Positions 51,781 through 63,438 of a stretch of 64,000 nt of DNA are shown piece by piece. Source of the stretch: Apis mellifera (lineage: Eukaryota > Arthropoda > Insecta > Hymenoptera > Apidae); assembly GCF_003254395.2 (NCBI RefSeq), contig NC_037642.1, forward strand, positions 9,623,736 to 9,687,735, given 5' to 3'. How positions within the stretch are numbered: the stretch's first letter is position 1; each line of letters begins with the position of its first letter. The notes beneath the pieces were generated by a model. The model did not search any database. It was given only the letters and a program-made list of their open reading frames with translations, and had not been told where the DNA came from. A program made the position numbers and the translations under genes.

Positions 51781-52300
51781 TCCACCGTTTCGTTCTCGGA
51801 AAATCCGAGCCGATGGTTCTCCTTCCAAATTTCGCCTCGAAATTATAGACTTTTCGCGTTGTTTTTTCGTGATTTTCTCTCTCTTTTTTTCTTTTTTTTT
51901 TTCGACGTTATTTCGTAATCGTGTATCGATACCGTTTTAAAGAAGAGGAAATTCACGGTTTTTCGTCCTGTTCGAAAAGTTTATACGTATATCGATGGTT
52001 TTCTTTCCGAATTTTGTTTCGAAATACACATTTTTTTCCAAATATTTCGCGATATTTCGGGTAATTTTTTTTTTTTTTTCAACATTATTTCGCGCGTCGT
52101 AATCGTTTTAAAGAAGAGAATATTCACGTTCCACGGTTTCTCGGAAAATTCGAATCGATGGTTCCTCCTTTCAAATTTTGCTTCGAAATATACATTTTTC
52201 CCAAATATTTCGCGTTATTTTTGGCAACTTTTTCTTTTTTCCGGATTATCTTGCGCGTCATAATCGTGTATCGATACCGTTTCGAAAAATGGATCGAGAA
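51781..52300. repeat. Tandem array E, about 165-180-bp monomer
   Basis: cgatggtt recurs at 51811, 51993 and 52156 (spacings 182, 163). Each is followed by a ttccaaattt-like word, a cgaaata/cgaaatt word, a T-rich tract, an attatttcg-like word and a cgtaatcg word. Three diverged copies are present; a fourth cgatggtt at 52468 is probably a remnant. The T-rich parts vary most in length. Confidence 0.8.
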
Positions 52301-53590
52301 GAAATTCAAATCGAAACAGTTGACGAAATTTAACAGTTTTTTCTTTTTATACGTTACATTTCTAGCTTTTTTAAGGGAAAAATTTATATCCGATACGTTT
52401 AAAATTTTTCATTACGATCTTTTCCGTTCTTTAAGTAACTTTTCGAGGTTAGGTTGCGACGCGTAATCGATGGTTTTCGAGAGATATTCGACCGAGATAA
52501 GGTTAGAACTCTTGAACGGAATTTTTGCCAGATACGTACGATTTCGTAGTACGGATTCGAGGTAATAGAGATCTAGAGTTAGACTCGTTCGTAAGATATA
52601 CGGGCAGGGAGAGGGAATTAATATATAGGGAAGGGGAATACGGGATATGAGGCAGTCGCGTTTCGACGCTCGTACGTACGGGATGGAATTAAACGCGCCC
52701 ATTACGAATCATCGAATTTATTATTTGGACGGGTAACGACGACGTTTAATATAAACATCTTCGCCACTTTGAACCTAATTAACAATTTATCCAAGGATTC
52801 GCTTCTCGTTGGCGAGAAACAACACGGTTAACAGGTTAATAAATCCGTTCGTAAAGAGGTTATCGTATTTTGCCTCGTTTATTCCGAGGCCACTTCGTCG
52901 AGTTTTAAGTCTGAGGAATAAAAGCGGCAAATCCCATCCCCTCCCTTTTTCTTTCCCTCTTTATATATCCGTCGTGATATTTTTCGCCATCCTTTCAATC
53001 CAAATAATTATTATCGGCTCGAATGAACGACAAGTAAGGATAAAAATCGGCAAAATTACGGACGATACCTTATTTCCTTAATTCGGCATCCGTTCCCACG
53101 ACAATTATACGATAATTATTTATTTCTTATAATCTTCACGAAACCAAACTACCTACCAAATTACCATAATCCTGCCGATTATCCACCGTTAAATCATAAT
53201 AATATATATTCCCTTTACCTGAGTGCATGCCACCACTCAGTTAACGCGATGTGTCATAACGGGCGCGGTAAACAGGAGAGAAGTTTGAACAAACATTCGG
53301 ACCCTTTCCCAATTCCATGACCAAAGCGATAATACACCTTCGTACACCGCAAGTGACAATGAACCTATTAGCATACCCCGTCATTAACGGATTGAATCAT
53401 CCTTCTGGAGGAAAACCCATAAACCCATAAACACTCGTTAAATCTTGGGACAATGGGGCCGAACAGGCCAATTAACGGTATTCGAAGGGAAGTAAACGCG
53501 AAAAATTCATTAAATCTTCTTCTTCTAAACCTAAATCTTTTCCCTTCCCCGTTTCTTCGCGACCACTTCACGGTTTTCTCTAAACACGAA
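52301..53590. other. AT-moderate unique sequence
   Basis: No repeats of note and no recognised gene. The 90-codon plus-strand frame at 52809-53081 has a hydrophobic stretch but no family match known to me. Confidence 0.5.
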
Positions 53591-54770
53591 GGTTAAAAGG
53601 GGGAGAAAAAAGAAAGAAAGAGAGAGAGAGAGAGGGAGGGACAGAAACTTAGGCAGGTAGTCGAAGGACGGAAAAATAAAAAGAGGAAGAAAGGAAGCGA
53701 GAAAGGGGAAGAGAGAGAGAGAGAGAGAGGGAAGGAGGAAGAAGCACGGCACGTACATGGACACAATGGCGGGGGTCTCTGCAGGAGAGGACGTCGCCGA
53801 TAACACGTACCGTCATTTCCTCGGCGCAGGTATCCGGATAATTTAGAATAAGAGAGCGGAGGTCCGACATAGCGCGGCGTGGTTGCCTCTGTCCTTCTCC
53901 CCCCCCAACGACGCTTTCCTTCCTCCTCCGCAACCCCGTTTTCTCCATACCCTCGTCTCTCCTCCTCTTTCTGCAGCTCCTTCCTCCTCCTCCTCCTTCT
54001 CTCCTCCCTTTCCACCCTCGTCCTCCCGTCCTTTCCTCCGCTGCACACGGCTCCTTTCGGTGCTGGAGCCCTCCGCCTCGGCCTCCGAGCCGAAGCGTCC
54101 TCGTTGGGGCGTGCCTTTAATAATGACGTAAAAAAAGAAGAGGAGACGCGGCAATAAAGGAGAGACCTAGGCGAGGGTGTATCCCCGGCACAGCTGTCTC
54201 GCAGATTAACCCAACGACTCGCGGAGAGGGAGAGAGAGAGAGAGGACGTGTGGGGGAGGTGTGTGAAACGCGATGGAAGAGAGGGAGAGAGATGGAGAGA
54301 GAGAGTTGCGAGGAAGCACGTTGCAGCGATATCCGAACCAACGTTGGAGGATATCGTGGAAAGAGAGATAAGAAGGAGAGAAAGAAAGGGAAGAGAAAGA
54401 GGAGAGGTGAAAGTTTGTCGAGGCGGGCGATATCCGAACCGAAGAGGGAGTCGAGGTGGAAAGAAAGAGGAAAGAAAGTTCTTAGAGGGGCATTGGATGA
54501 CAGGAGGAAGAGAGGAGAAGGAAGATATATATATAGTTATACGGATAAAGAGGAGAGGAAGGAAGGAAACGAAAGCGAGGATAAAAAGAAGCGGCAAGGC
54601 CGAGATCCTCCGGCTACCTAGAAACGGTGGACGGTTCCACGGCCTGGGCCAAGATATATAACCGCCATATACCAGCGCGAAATCGCCTTGCTCAGGTACA
54701 GAAGCCACCGCTCGCGTCGTCGTCGCCCTTTCCCTCGTCCCTCGCCCTTCTTTCTACGCCTGAAACCCAC
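53591..54770. other. GC-rich block of alternating purine and pyrimidine strand domains
   Basis: The plus strand is purine-rich (about 53595-53745), then pyrimidine-rich (about 53885-54050), then purine-rich again (about 54220-54620). The longest open frame of the window (371 codons, minus strand, 53593-54708) runs across all three and changes from Ser/Leu/Pro to Arg/Glu to Ser/Leu as the bias flips. This shows it is compositional, not a protein. Confidence 0.65.
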
Positions 54771-55830
54771 TCACCCTCGGCCGTTTCCAACTTTCCATCC
54801 GTGACTTTTCCACGGCCCTCTTTTGTCTATTCGCCCGTGTACAGGAGGTTATTTTCCAAAGACACGGACGGGACGTCCCTTTCGACAATCGCCAGAATTT
54901 TCGATCCTCGAAACGAGCAGATGGACACCGTTGGAAAATCGATTTCTACGAGTCCAAAATTCGCGAGGATTGAAAAAAAAATGATTTTTTCATTTTTCAA
55001 GATTACAAGATTTCAAGGTTACAAGCGTTTTTATATAAACGAATTAGAAACGAGATAGATGGATGGATAGAGAGAGAGGGACACGATTGTTGGCAGAGGT
55101 TGGACGAATGTCCAATACTTCACGGACACCGTGTATACGAGAGTTGGGCAACGCTTGGCCGAGGCGTTCCGAGGCTAAAAGCGCGCGTTTTCGGCGTGGA
55201 GGAAAAATGGGGACCGCGCTTCTCTTTCACGCCAGCCTGGCTTTCGCGGAACGCGGGGCCGCCACCGGATCCGGGAAACGGAAGTGCGAACACCTGAGCC
55301 GAGGGGTGGCCGCCATTTCCTCGGCGGCGATTAATCGCGTGCACGAGGCGCGCCCGACAACTGCTCGATCGATGCTATCGATTATCAGGCCTGGCCCGGG
55401 GAATTAAGGATAGCGTCTCGTTGTTTGGATGTTGAAACGAAACGGAGGGGTGGAATAGTTTCGTTCGCCCGGTGGTGGGAATATTAAAATTTTCGGATCG
55501 AGCGATTAATCGACCTTTCGTGAGATTCCCTTCGCGAGATATATATGTAAAGGAAGTATTTTACGATCGAACTTCGAATAAATCTAGTTTTTCCCCTGTG
55601 GATCAATCTAGTTTATGCGCGATATGTAAAAGTTTCTTAATGAATTTTTTATTTTTACAAGTGATCTACAAGTATGTTGATAGAACGTATACTTTCAATC
55701 CTAAAATTCAATCGTAAGTCAGTAACAATGGATTAATTAAATTAAATAATTGAAATTAAAAATTTCATCTATAAATTTAAAAGTAATAATAAAAAAAATT
55801 TCAAGGACTCGAAAATTTTACATACTTGAA
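54771..55830. other. Mixed unique sequence
   Basis: GC-moderate to about 55400, then AT-rich. Open frames of 143 and 114 codons are not recognised. No RNA gene is seen. Confidence 0.45.
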
Positions 55831-56810
55831 CAACACTCTTAACAATCCGAACTATAAATCGTAACAAGTTGATCAACGAGTTGATAAAAAAATTGCACTT
55901 TTTAAGAACGATAATAAGAAAATCTCCAAGAATCCTTCTTTTTCCTTCAACTAAAAAATTTCACCCATTGATCGTCGATTTGGACTAAAAAAGTTAATAT
56001 CTTTATAATAAAATCTAGCATACTCTTAACAATCCAATTCGATTCAGCTAGAAATCCTAACAAATTAATAAAAATTCTTAAAAACGATAATAAGAAAATT
56101 TGCAAGGATCTTTATTTTTCCCTCGATTACAAAATTTCATCCACCAATAGTCGTTCGACCAAAAAACCTACCTCTATAATAAAATCTAACATAGTTGAAC
56201 AATCTTAACAGTCCAATCGAATTCAGCTAGAAATCGTAACAAATTGATCGACGAATTAATAAAAAAAATTGCAGTTCTTAAAAACGATAATAAGAAAATT
56301 TGCAAGGATCCTTATTTTTCCCTTGACTGGAAAAAAACCCAATACCTCTATAATAAAATCTAACATAGTTGAACAATCTTAACAGTCCAATCGAATTCAG
56401 CTAGAAATTGTAACAAATTAATAAAAATTCTTAAAAACGATAATAAGAAAATTTGCAAAGATCCTTATTTTTTCCTCGACTAGAAAAAAACCTAATACCT
56501 CTATAATAAAATCTAACATAGTTGAACACTCTTAACAATCCAATCGAATTCAGCTAGAAATCGATCGACGAATTAATAAAAAAAATTGCAGTTCTTAAAA
56601 ATGATAATAAGAAAATTTGCAAGGATCCTTATTTTTCCCTCGACTAAAAAATTTCACCCACCAATAGTCAACCAAAAAACCTAATATCTCTATAATAAAA
56701 TCTAACATACTCTTAACAATCTAATCGAATTCAGCTAGAAATTAATCGACAAATTGCTAAAAGAAATGCACTTCTTAAAAACGACAATAAGAAAATTCGC
56801 TAAGGATAGT
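55831..56810. repeat. Tandem array C, about 153-200-bp monomer
   Basis: gataataagaaaat recurs at 55910, 56086, 56286, 56439 and 56603, with a variant at 56783 (spacings 176, 200, 153, 164, 180). tcagctagaaat recurs at 56044, 56223, 56397, 56550 and 56730 (179, 174, 153, 180). Copies differ by presence or absence of a gatcgacg-containing segment and of a caccaatagtc segment. About six copies are present, the outer ones most diverged. Not coding. Confidence 0.9.
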
Positions 56811-58735
56811 GATGGAGGAAGGATAAACAACAATGGCAGAAAGGGAGGAGGGAACAAAAAGGATATTCCCTCCCGCTTATTTTTCCCTCGACTAAAAATT
56901 TCCGCCGGCAAGCATTTCGTTGGACGAGCGAAAAAGCGGAGGGGAGGGGGGGAACGGTGGAAAAACAAGGACGAAGGCGTCGTCGTCGCCGTTGTCGTCG
57001 TGCGGAGAGCGCGGCACGAACAATGCTGAATAATCCGTGCGTCGGGGCATGCGGATAACTCTGTTTCGCCGTGATGTAATAACGATCTAATAAGAGCAAC
57101 AGGCAGCACCGCTGAATGCGGATGCTGCCGCGATTCGATTTGTTCTACTTGGTTTCACTGTGGACAGATAACACAGGTACTCTCCGCGCCTCGTTCACCA
57201 CTCTCTCCCTCTCCCTCTCTCTCTTCCTTTTACATCAAAACGATACTACCTCTTTGTCTTATTTCTTTCCCTCTTCCTTTCTTTCCTTCTCTCTCTCTCC
57301 TCTCCCTTTCTCTTCTCGCACGTATCCATATATCGTGGAGGAGAATTCTAAAGGGATTACATAAGGTAAAAATCGACGCGTGGTTGAAAGTTTATTCGGT
57401 AGCTCGGTTTGTTCCCTTTCGATGTGCGGGATCTTGCGCTCGATATACGCCACCAGGGGAGACTAAAGTTGACATAGCGAAATATGTATCTCGCAGGTTG
57501 TTTTTCGTGATTCGCCCGACTTTTTCCACTTGTTGCGCGTCAAATTTAATATATTCCACGCGGAGGGAGAGTTTTAATGGGATGTTTCAATGTAATTCGT
57601 AATACGCATATACGATTCTCACGTACAATTTCTATTTTCCTTTGTAACTCGAATTACAAATTGATTAATAAATCCCGTAGCGAAGGAATAATAATAATCC
57701 CGATAAGATAATAATAATCCCAATCGTTACCTTATCCTTTCCCTAATTTTATTATTATTATTATTATTTTAATTCGCATCCCTCCCTTTTCGACGGAACG
57801 ACAAACACGTGTTCGAAATAACGGTGCGACAAGGGTCGTAAATTCAGGTGGAAAATCGGGTAGAGGCCAGCCGGGGCCCGAAAACGTCCCCGGCGAAAAT
57901 TGTAAGAACAATGCAGAGATTAACGGAAAGATGGATTTACAGCCAGGGGCGAAGGCCGCGAGTTATAATTTTTTCCCTACTGCTCGTAAAGCCTGCTGTC
58001 TCCTTGTAAATCCTCGAAGGAGGCAGGACCTGCGAGCCAGACGCTTTGCCAGAACGTCAAAAGGTTAATCCTATCGTATCCTTCAAAGGCATGGCAAAGA
58101 GAAGAGAGAACCGTTTTGCGGGCTTTTTCGAGGTCCTTTTTGCCGGCGATCCGCGTCATTGTTGTTGGCCGTCGATCGCCGTCCCATCATCCCGAATGGC
58201 CCCGTCCGTCGTCATCTGCCTCGCCACGGTCGGGGACCCAGGTATCCGCCGAAAGGATCGCGGCAAAGCGGCTGCGTCGCGGACAAGAAAAGGGAAGAAA
58301 GAAACCAAAGATCCCCGCCGATTTGTCAAACGGAAATTCTTCCGTTTCGCGCATCCGTCACCGTTTTAATTACCGTGCAGGAGGAGGAGGAGGAGGAGGA
58401 GGATCGTTGATTATTTTCGAATCCTGCGATGCCTCGATTCTTCTCCTCTCTCTCGATTCTTTTTTTCCGGAAGGGAAGAGCGTGAGACTACGCTCGCTAC
58501 GTGACACGCATTTCGGGGTTGGAGCCGGGTTTAAACAGGGTATGTACAGGGTGAGGCGTTTGAAATAGGACACTCGGATAGCTATTTTTGTTTTTGGAAG
58601 ACAAAGCCGCTTGAAACGTTCTTTCCGCGTAAAATTTTGCCTTTGGTACTGGGAAATTTATGAAACGAGAAAGTCGAGCGAACGATTCTAAGAATGTTGG
58701 TTCAGAAAAATTCGATAACTGTTCGATAAATGTTT
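56811..58735. other. Mixed non-coding sequence
   Basis: GC-moderate and AT-rich parts alternate, with a gtc/tcg run near 56975-57000, (CT)n near 57208-57232, att/aat runs near 57690-57770 and a gga repeat at 58380-58403. The 150-codon plus-strand frame at 58116-58568 crosses that repeat and has no known domain. Confidence 0.45.
58380..58403. repeat. (GGA)n trinucleotide repeat
   Basis: Eight consecutive gag/gga units on the plus strand. Confidence 0.95.
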
Positions 58736-59970
58736 CAAATTCAATATTCTTTTGGATACTTTTTCTACTCACTGTATTAAAAAATGAAAGGAGGGTAGAA
58801 ATCGGGGATCTTTACGTGGCACGGGTTACAAAAAGGATATTTTTGGATATTTTTTATTCATATCTGTGTATAAAAAAAAATAAATAAATAAAACGGAGGA
58901 TGGTAGAAATTAGGAATTTTTGCGCAAGTTACGAGAATATTTTTGGATATTTTTTAGTTCTATGTGTGTATTAAAAAAATGAAAGGGAAAAGAGGATAGA
59001 AATTAGGAATTTTTACGTGGCACAAGTTGACAAATACTTTTGGATATTTTTTATCACTCGTCCTATATATATATATAAAATAATAGGGAGAGAAAGATAG
59101 AGATTAGTCCAAAAATTTGTTTAAGTCACATTTCCAACAAGTTTTATTCAATACTTTTGGATATTTTTTATTCGCTCTGTATGCAAATATAAAAAAAAAA
59201 TAAATACATAAATAAAAGAAAGAGGAAGGTAGAAATTAGAAATTTTTACGCAAGTTACGAGGATACTTTTGAATACTTTTTACCCACTCGATTTAAGGAA
59301 CGTTAATTAAAAAATTCATTTAAGTCACATTTCCACAACAAGTAGTATTCAATATCGAATACTTTTAGATACTTTTTATCACTCGTCCTGCGTGTGTACA
59401 AAATAATAAAAAGGAGAGAAAGATAGAGAATAGGGAACATTAGTCTAAAAATTCGCTTAAGTCATATTTCTAACAAATATTATTCAATACCGAATACTTT
59501 TGGATACTTTTTGCTCGCCCTGTATACGAATACAAAAAAAAATAAATAAAAAGAAGCGGAGGGTAGAAATTAGAAAGTTACGAGGATACTTTTCGATACT
59601 TTTTACCCACTCAATTAATTCAAAAATTTAAGTCACGTTTCCACAACAAGTATTATTCAATACCGAATACTTTTGGAATACTTTTTGCTCGCCTTGTATG
59701 CGAATATAAAAAAAAAAAATAAATAAAAGGAAGCGGAGGGTAGAAATTACTAAGTTACGAGGATACTTTTCGATACTTTTTACCCACTCAATTTAAGGAA
59801 CATTAATTCAAAACTTTAAGTCACGTTTCCACAACAAGTATTATTCAATACCAAACACTTTTGAATACTTTTTGCTCACCCTGTGTATGCGCGTGAAAAA
59901 AAGAAAAAGAAAAAAATAAATAAATAAAAGTAGAAATTAGGGATCTTTACGTGGCACGGGTTAACAAGAA
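58736..59970. repeat. Tandem array D with composite monomers
   Basis: tagaaat-type words recur at 58796, 58904, 58997, 59098, 59230, 59424, 59564, 59741 and 59931. taagtca-type words recur at 59122, 59321, 59458, 59629 and 59817 (spacings 199, 137, 171, 188). Early copies are about 93-108 bp. Later ones are mostly 140-194 bp and carry an extra half with taagtcac, a tccacaac-type word and attcaata. Every copy has a ggatattttt/gatactttt word and an A-rich aaataaataa tail. A 24-nt sequence is repeated exactly near both ends (58805-58828 and 59940-59963). Confidence 0.88.
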
Positions 59971-60600
59971 GGTTGAAAAGGGAAGAGAAGGGAGAAAGAA
60001 AAAGCAAAAAAAAGAAAAAAAAAAGATACACCGGGTAATCTGATCGGAGGTATGTAAATGGCGGATATTCTCGTTAAGGCGAACCGTATCCGAATACTAG
60101 TTCGATATCGAGGGGGGTGGTGGGTATAAAGAAGAAAAAGTATCCTGGACCGGATAGACGAACGAGCCACCCCGGTTGACTTTCGTTCGTTCGTTCGTTC
60201 GAAATTTAAATATATACGCGAAGAACGAGAGAGAGAGAGAGAGAGAGACAACGCCATAGGGGTTGGTAGATTGGTAACGTTGATGGAAGAGCGTGTAGGG
60301 GAGAGAGAGGAGAGATTTCAATTAAAACATTCGGGAGGTCCTCTCTCTCTGTTTAGAGAGACGACGACGACGACGACGACGACGACGAGGGTGAGAAACG
60401 AGACCTTAAATCGCCACGGACTTTAAATACAATTGTCGAGAGAATTCGTGGAATAGAGAGGAGGAGGGAGGGAGGGAGGAAACGATTTTTGCGGGAGAAG
60501 ACCGATAAGTTTCCCTCGTGACCTACCACGATAATAATACCGTTCTCTGCTTTAAGCTTCCTTTTGAATAACCTGTAGGTCACCGTATAAAAAGGAAACT
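59971..60600. other. GC-moderate sequence with several microsatellites
   Basis: Contains a cgtt run (60183-60201), (GA)n (60227-60248), an acg run (60360-60388) and a gagg run near 60461-60480. No gene. Confidence 0.55.
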
Positions 60601-60623
60601 TGTTGCGTTTACTGATTGTATAC

Positions 60624-60673
<50 letters not shown>

Positions 60674-60910
60674 CTATATATATATATACACGTGTATATA
60701 TATATATATAGCGAAAGAGAGAAAAAGGGGAGAGAAAGAGAGAAAGCGAAAGATGGATACACACACAAGCGCGCGCATAAGCGCGTGCACATATCCATAC
60801 GCGGAGTCGTATATAAACAGAAAGAGAGAGAGAGAGAGAAAGAAAGAGAGAGAGACGGGCGCATAGTACGTTCGTACGCGTGCGATTCACGTACGTACGT
60901 AGATACGTAG
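60601..60910. repeat. Compound GT/TA/GA microsatellite cluster
   Basis: In order: (GT)n at 60625-60635, (TA)n at 60634-60667, two more TA tracts (60675-60687, 60695-60710), purine-rich GA/AAAG DNA, a cgcg alternation and further (GA)n at about 60820-60855. Open frames of Tyr/Ile and Ser/Leu repeats are artefacts. Confidence 0.9.
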
Positions 60911-62040
60911 ATACGTGTACGGGATGGAAAGAGGAAACGTTTCGCGACGATACGTCATAAAAACGACGTTTACGCTCGATACTACGGAAGGGTAATAAAA
61001 GTGGAAGAAGAAAAAGGGGGGAAAGGTGGAAATAAAGGGGAGAGCGACGAGTTGGCCGTTAGTCGCTAGTTGGTCGCGCGATCTAATTAAAATTACTGGG
61101 CGATAGTTAGCCACGATAGCATCGCTCTATTTAGCGAGTTAACTCGATAATTTGTGTTTTCGGCTGAGTGCCGATCGTTAAAGCATCTGGTTGGGAAACT
61201 GTTTCGACGATGAATGGAATTGAGCCGGAGCAGACTGAATCTCAATGTAGCGCTCCATCGTCTCGCACTTGTTGCAACGCGCGTCGCGCACCCCAAGCAG
61301 AAAGATAGGATCGACCCACTTCTATAACTCGGCTTTCTGATATACGGCTATACACTCGAGCTCCAAACATCCGTGAGGGATTTATGATAAAGGACCGAGA
61401 GGATGGATGATAGGGGAAGGAGGGGCGGAGAGAATAGAGATCGCAGCTATTAAACGACGGTGAATCTTTGATCGAGCAGTCTCGTCATAGTCTTTGTATC
61501 CACGTTCCCCGCTGGATAATCGTTTCTCGATTATTATATATATATATATATACATCGAGACAATTCCTTCGACAAAAATCTTCTTGCTTCTTTCTCCATC
61601 CTGTATCGATTTACCTTGATTAAGATAATTAGCGATAATTGTTAAAAGACTGTCTCTAACTTTTATTTCGTTTCTTTTCTTTTTCTCGTCGAATAACGAA
61701 ATTTTACCGATCTCGATAAACGATCCACGATTATTCTTTTTCACGATGAAAATCCCCGAGCTTGAAACCCCCTTGGAGCTTTTTATCGAGAAACCTTCGG
61801 GAAAGCCCCCTTTTTCCGGGGTATCGTTCGCGATACGCTAACGTATAGGTATGCCTGATAGCCGCGTAAATTGCAGCCCGCGTATCACGCTGCCGTACGT
61901 TCGTTCGACGGTCTACTTTACGCTCGACGGGCGAACAGAAATCGATTTCTCGCCCACGAACCTTCTATCCGTGGCGTAGCTCGGGATAGAACAGGTCCGA
62001 AACTCGGGTTACCGTATCGGGAGGAAAACGCGTCCTCGTG
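60911..62040. other. AT-moderate unique sequence
   Basis: Unique DNA with (TA)n near 61536-61552. No gene or RNA recognised. Confidence 0.5.
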
Positions 62041-62087
62041 ACTCTTACGATCTCGCTCTATCTCCCGGCCAAACCTTCCAATCTCTC

Positions 62088-62124
62088 CTTCTCCTCCTCC
62101 TCCTCCTCCTCCTCCTCCTCCTCT
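62088..62124. repeat. (CTC)n trinucleotide repeat
   Basis: About eleven ctc/cct units within a pyrimidine-rich segment; read in frame it gives poly-Ser. Confidence 0.95.
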
Positions 62125-62434
62125 CTCGTTTTCTCGTTTCTTCCACCCGACCTTCTTTTTTTTCCCTCCTTTTTTCCTCTTTTTTTTTCTTTTTATTTTC
62201 CTTCACGATCCTTCCTTCTCCTCGTCTTTTCTCCGTTGTTGGCCGCTTCGACCGTGGAGAAGAGTCCCTCGTTACGCTCCGATCTTCGGTTCCAGCCGGT
62301 CTTCCCTCTCGCCGTCCGCAATTATTCTCACCTTTTTCTCTCCCTCTCTCTCTCTCCCTCTCCCTATCGTCGTTCCTCTCCTCTCACCGTCGTCCCCTCC
62401 CTCCAATTTTCTCCTCGCCGCTCCTCTGCCTCCC

Positions 62435-62479
62435 GATCTATCTATCCATCCATCTATCTATCCATCTATCTATCTATCT
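62435..62479. repeat. (ATCT/ATCC)n tetranucleotide repeat
   Basis: Mixed atct and atcc units, about eleven copies. Confidence 0.9.
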
Positions 62480-62860
62480 CCGTCACCGTCTCCTCATCTT
62501 CCGCGCCACGATTTATTATATTTTTACAAGTTTCCACCCTATCGGTGTGTTACGCTCCGCTTCGCTCTCTCCATCGCGTCGCGCCGGCAAAGAATTACCG
62601 GTTCGGTTCGGTTCGGTTCGAGTTCTCTCTCGTCTTATCGATCTTCCCGTTCAACCGATGGACGACGACGCATAGGAGGAGGGAAGGAAGAAGGTCTGCG
62701 GGCTGGATCGTGGAGCCGGGTCGCGATCCTTTTCACGCGGCCTGTTTTCCTCTCCCTACCGAGGCCTTCCACCGAGAACAAAACGGACGTGTACCCTCCG
62801 GATCGGTCGTCCCCGCGACCTATCGGTCGTATATAGTCTGTGTAGCTGCGCGTTAGCTGC

Positions 62861-62973
62861 TAGGTAGGTGGGTAGATAGGTAGGTAGGTAGGTAGGTAGG
62901 TAGGTAGGTAGATAGGTAGGTAGGTAGGTAGGTAGGTAGGTAGGTAGGTAGGTAGGTAGGTAGGTAGATAGAT
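62861..62973. repeat. Long (TAGG)n tetranucleotide array with TAGA variants
   Basis: About 28 units, mostly tagg, with a few taga variants near 62875, 62911 and at the 3' end (62967-62973). The period is four, so it is not the five-base TTAGG telomere repeat of insects. The minus strand reads as a repeating Tyr-Leu-Pro-Thr open frame, a by-product of the repeat. Confidence 0.95.
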
Positions 62974-63050
62974 ATCCCGCTTTCTCTCGTGCGCGAGAGT
63001 TAACTCCTCGGGTCGTCCGAAGCCCGCGGTCGGTCGGTTGGTCGTGGCAC

Positions 63051-63100
63051 GGCATAGCGTGGCATAGCGTGATATAGCGTGGTGTGGCGTGGTGTGGCGT
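63051..63100. repeat. Five-unit 10-bp minisatellite
   Basis: Five consecutive decamers: ggcatagcgt twice, gatatagcgt once, then ggtgtggcgt twice. The final gcgt is invariant. Variant units are grouped in order, as expected from recent duplication of adjacent units. Confidence 0.92.
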
Positions 63101-63390
63101 GCAGCTATGTATTTACACCAGGGTAGCTTCTCTCTCTCCCTCCCCCCTCCGCGCCTCACTTTGCTCTCTCGCCCGATGTCCTCCGCTCTTCACCGTGGTG
63201 TGGTCACCTTTCTCGTCCTCTCCTCGCGTCTCCTCCCTGCCTTCCCCCTTCTCCCCCCCCCCTCTTCGGTTTCGCCCCGTCACTCGGCCTTCTGGTATCT
63301 AGTACATAGGGCCGAAGTAGAATCGCGTTCTCGCTCGCCGCTGCTGCCCTTCCAACGCGCTTCCAACGCCTCCCTTCTTCTCTCTTCTCG

Positions 63391-63438
63391 CCCACCACCA
63401 CCACCACCACCGCCGCCGCCTCCACCACCATCGCCACC
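63391..63438. repeat. (CCA/CCG)n trinucleotide repeat
   Basis: A run of cca units passes into ccg and back to cca. It would encode poly-Pro in one frame and poly-Val or poly-Ala on the other strand. Confidence 0.92.

Noticed and set aside
53593..54708. 371-codon minus-strand open frame, the longest in the window
   Set aside because: Residue usage switches between Ser/Leu/Pro and Arg/Glu/Lys exactly where purine bias flips, and no domain is visible, so it is compositional.
62038..62856. 272-codon plus-strand open frame
   Set aside because: Poly-Ser and Ser/Leu from (CTC)n and (CT)n; no domain.
62861..62973. Minus-strand Tyr-Leu-Pro-Thr repeat protein
   Set aside because: A direct translation of the TAGG microsatellite.
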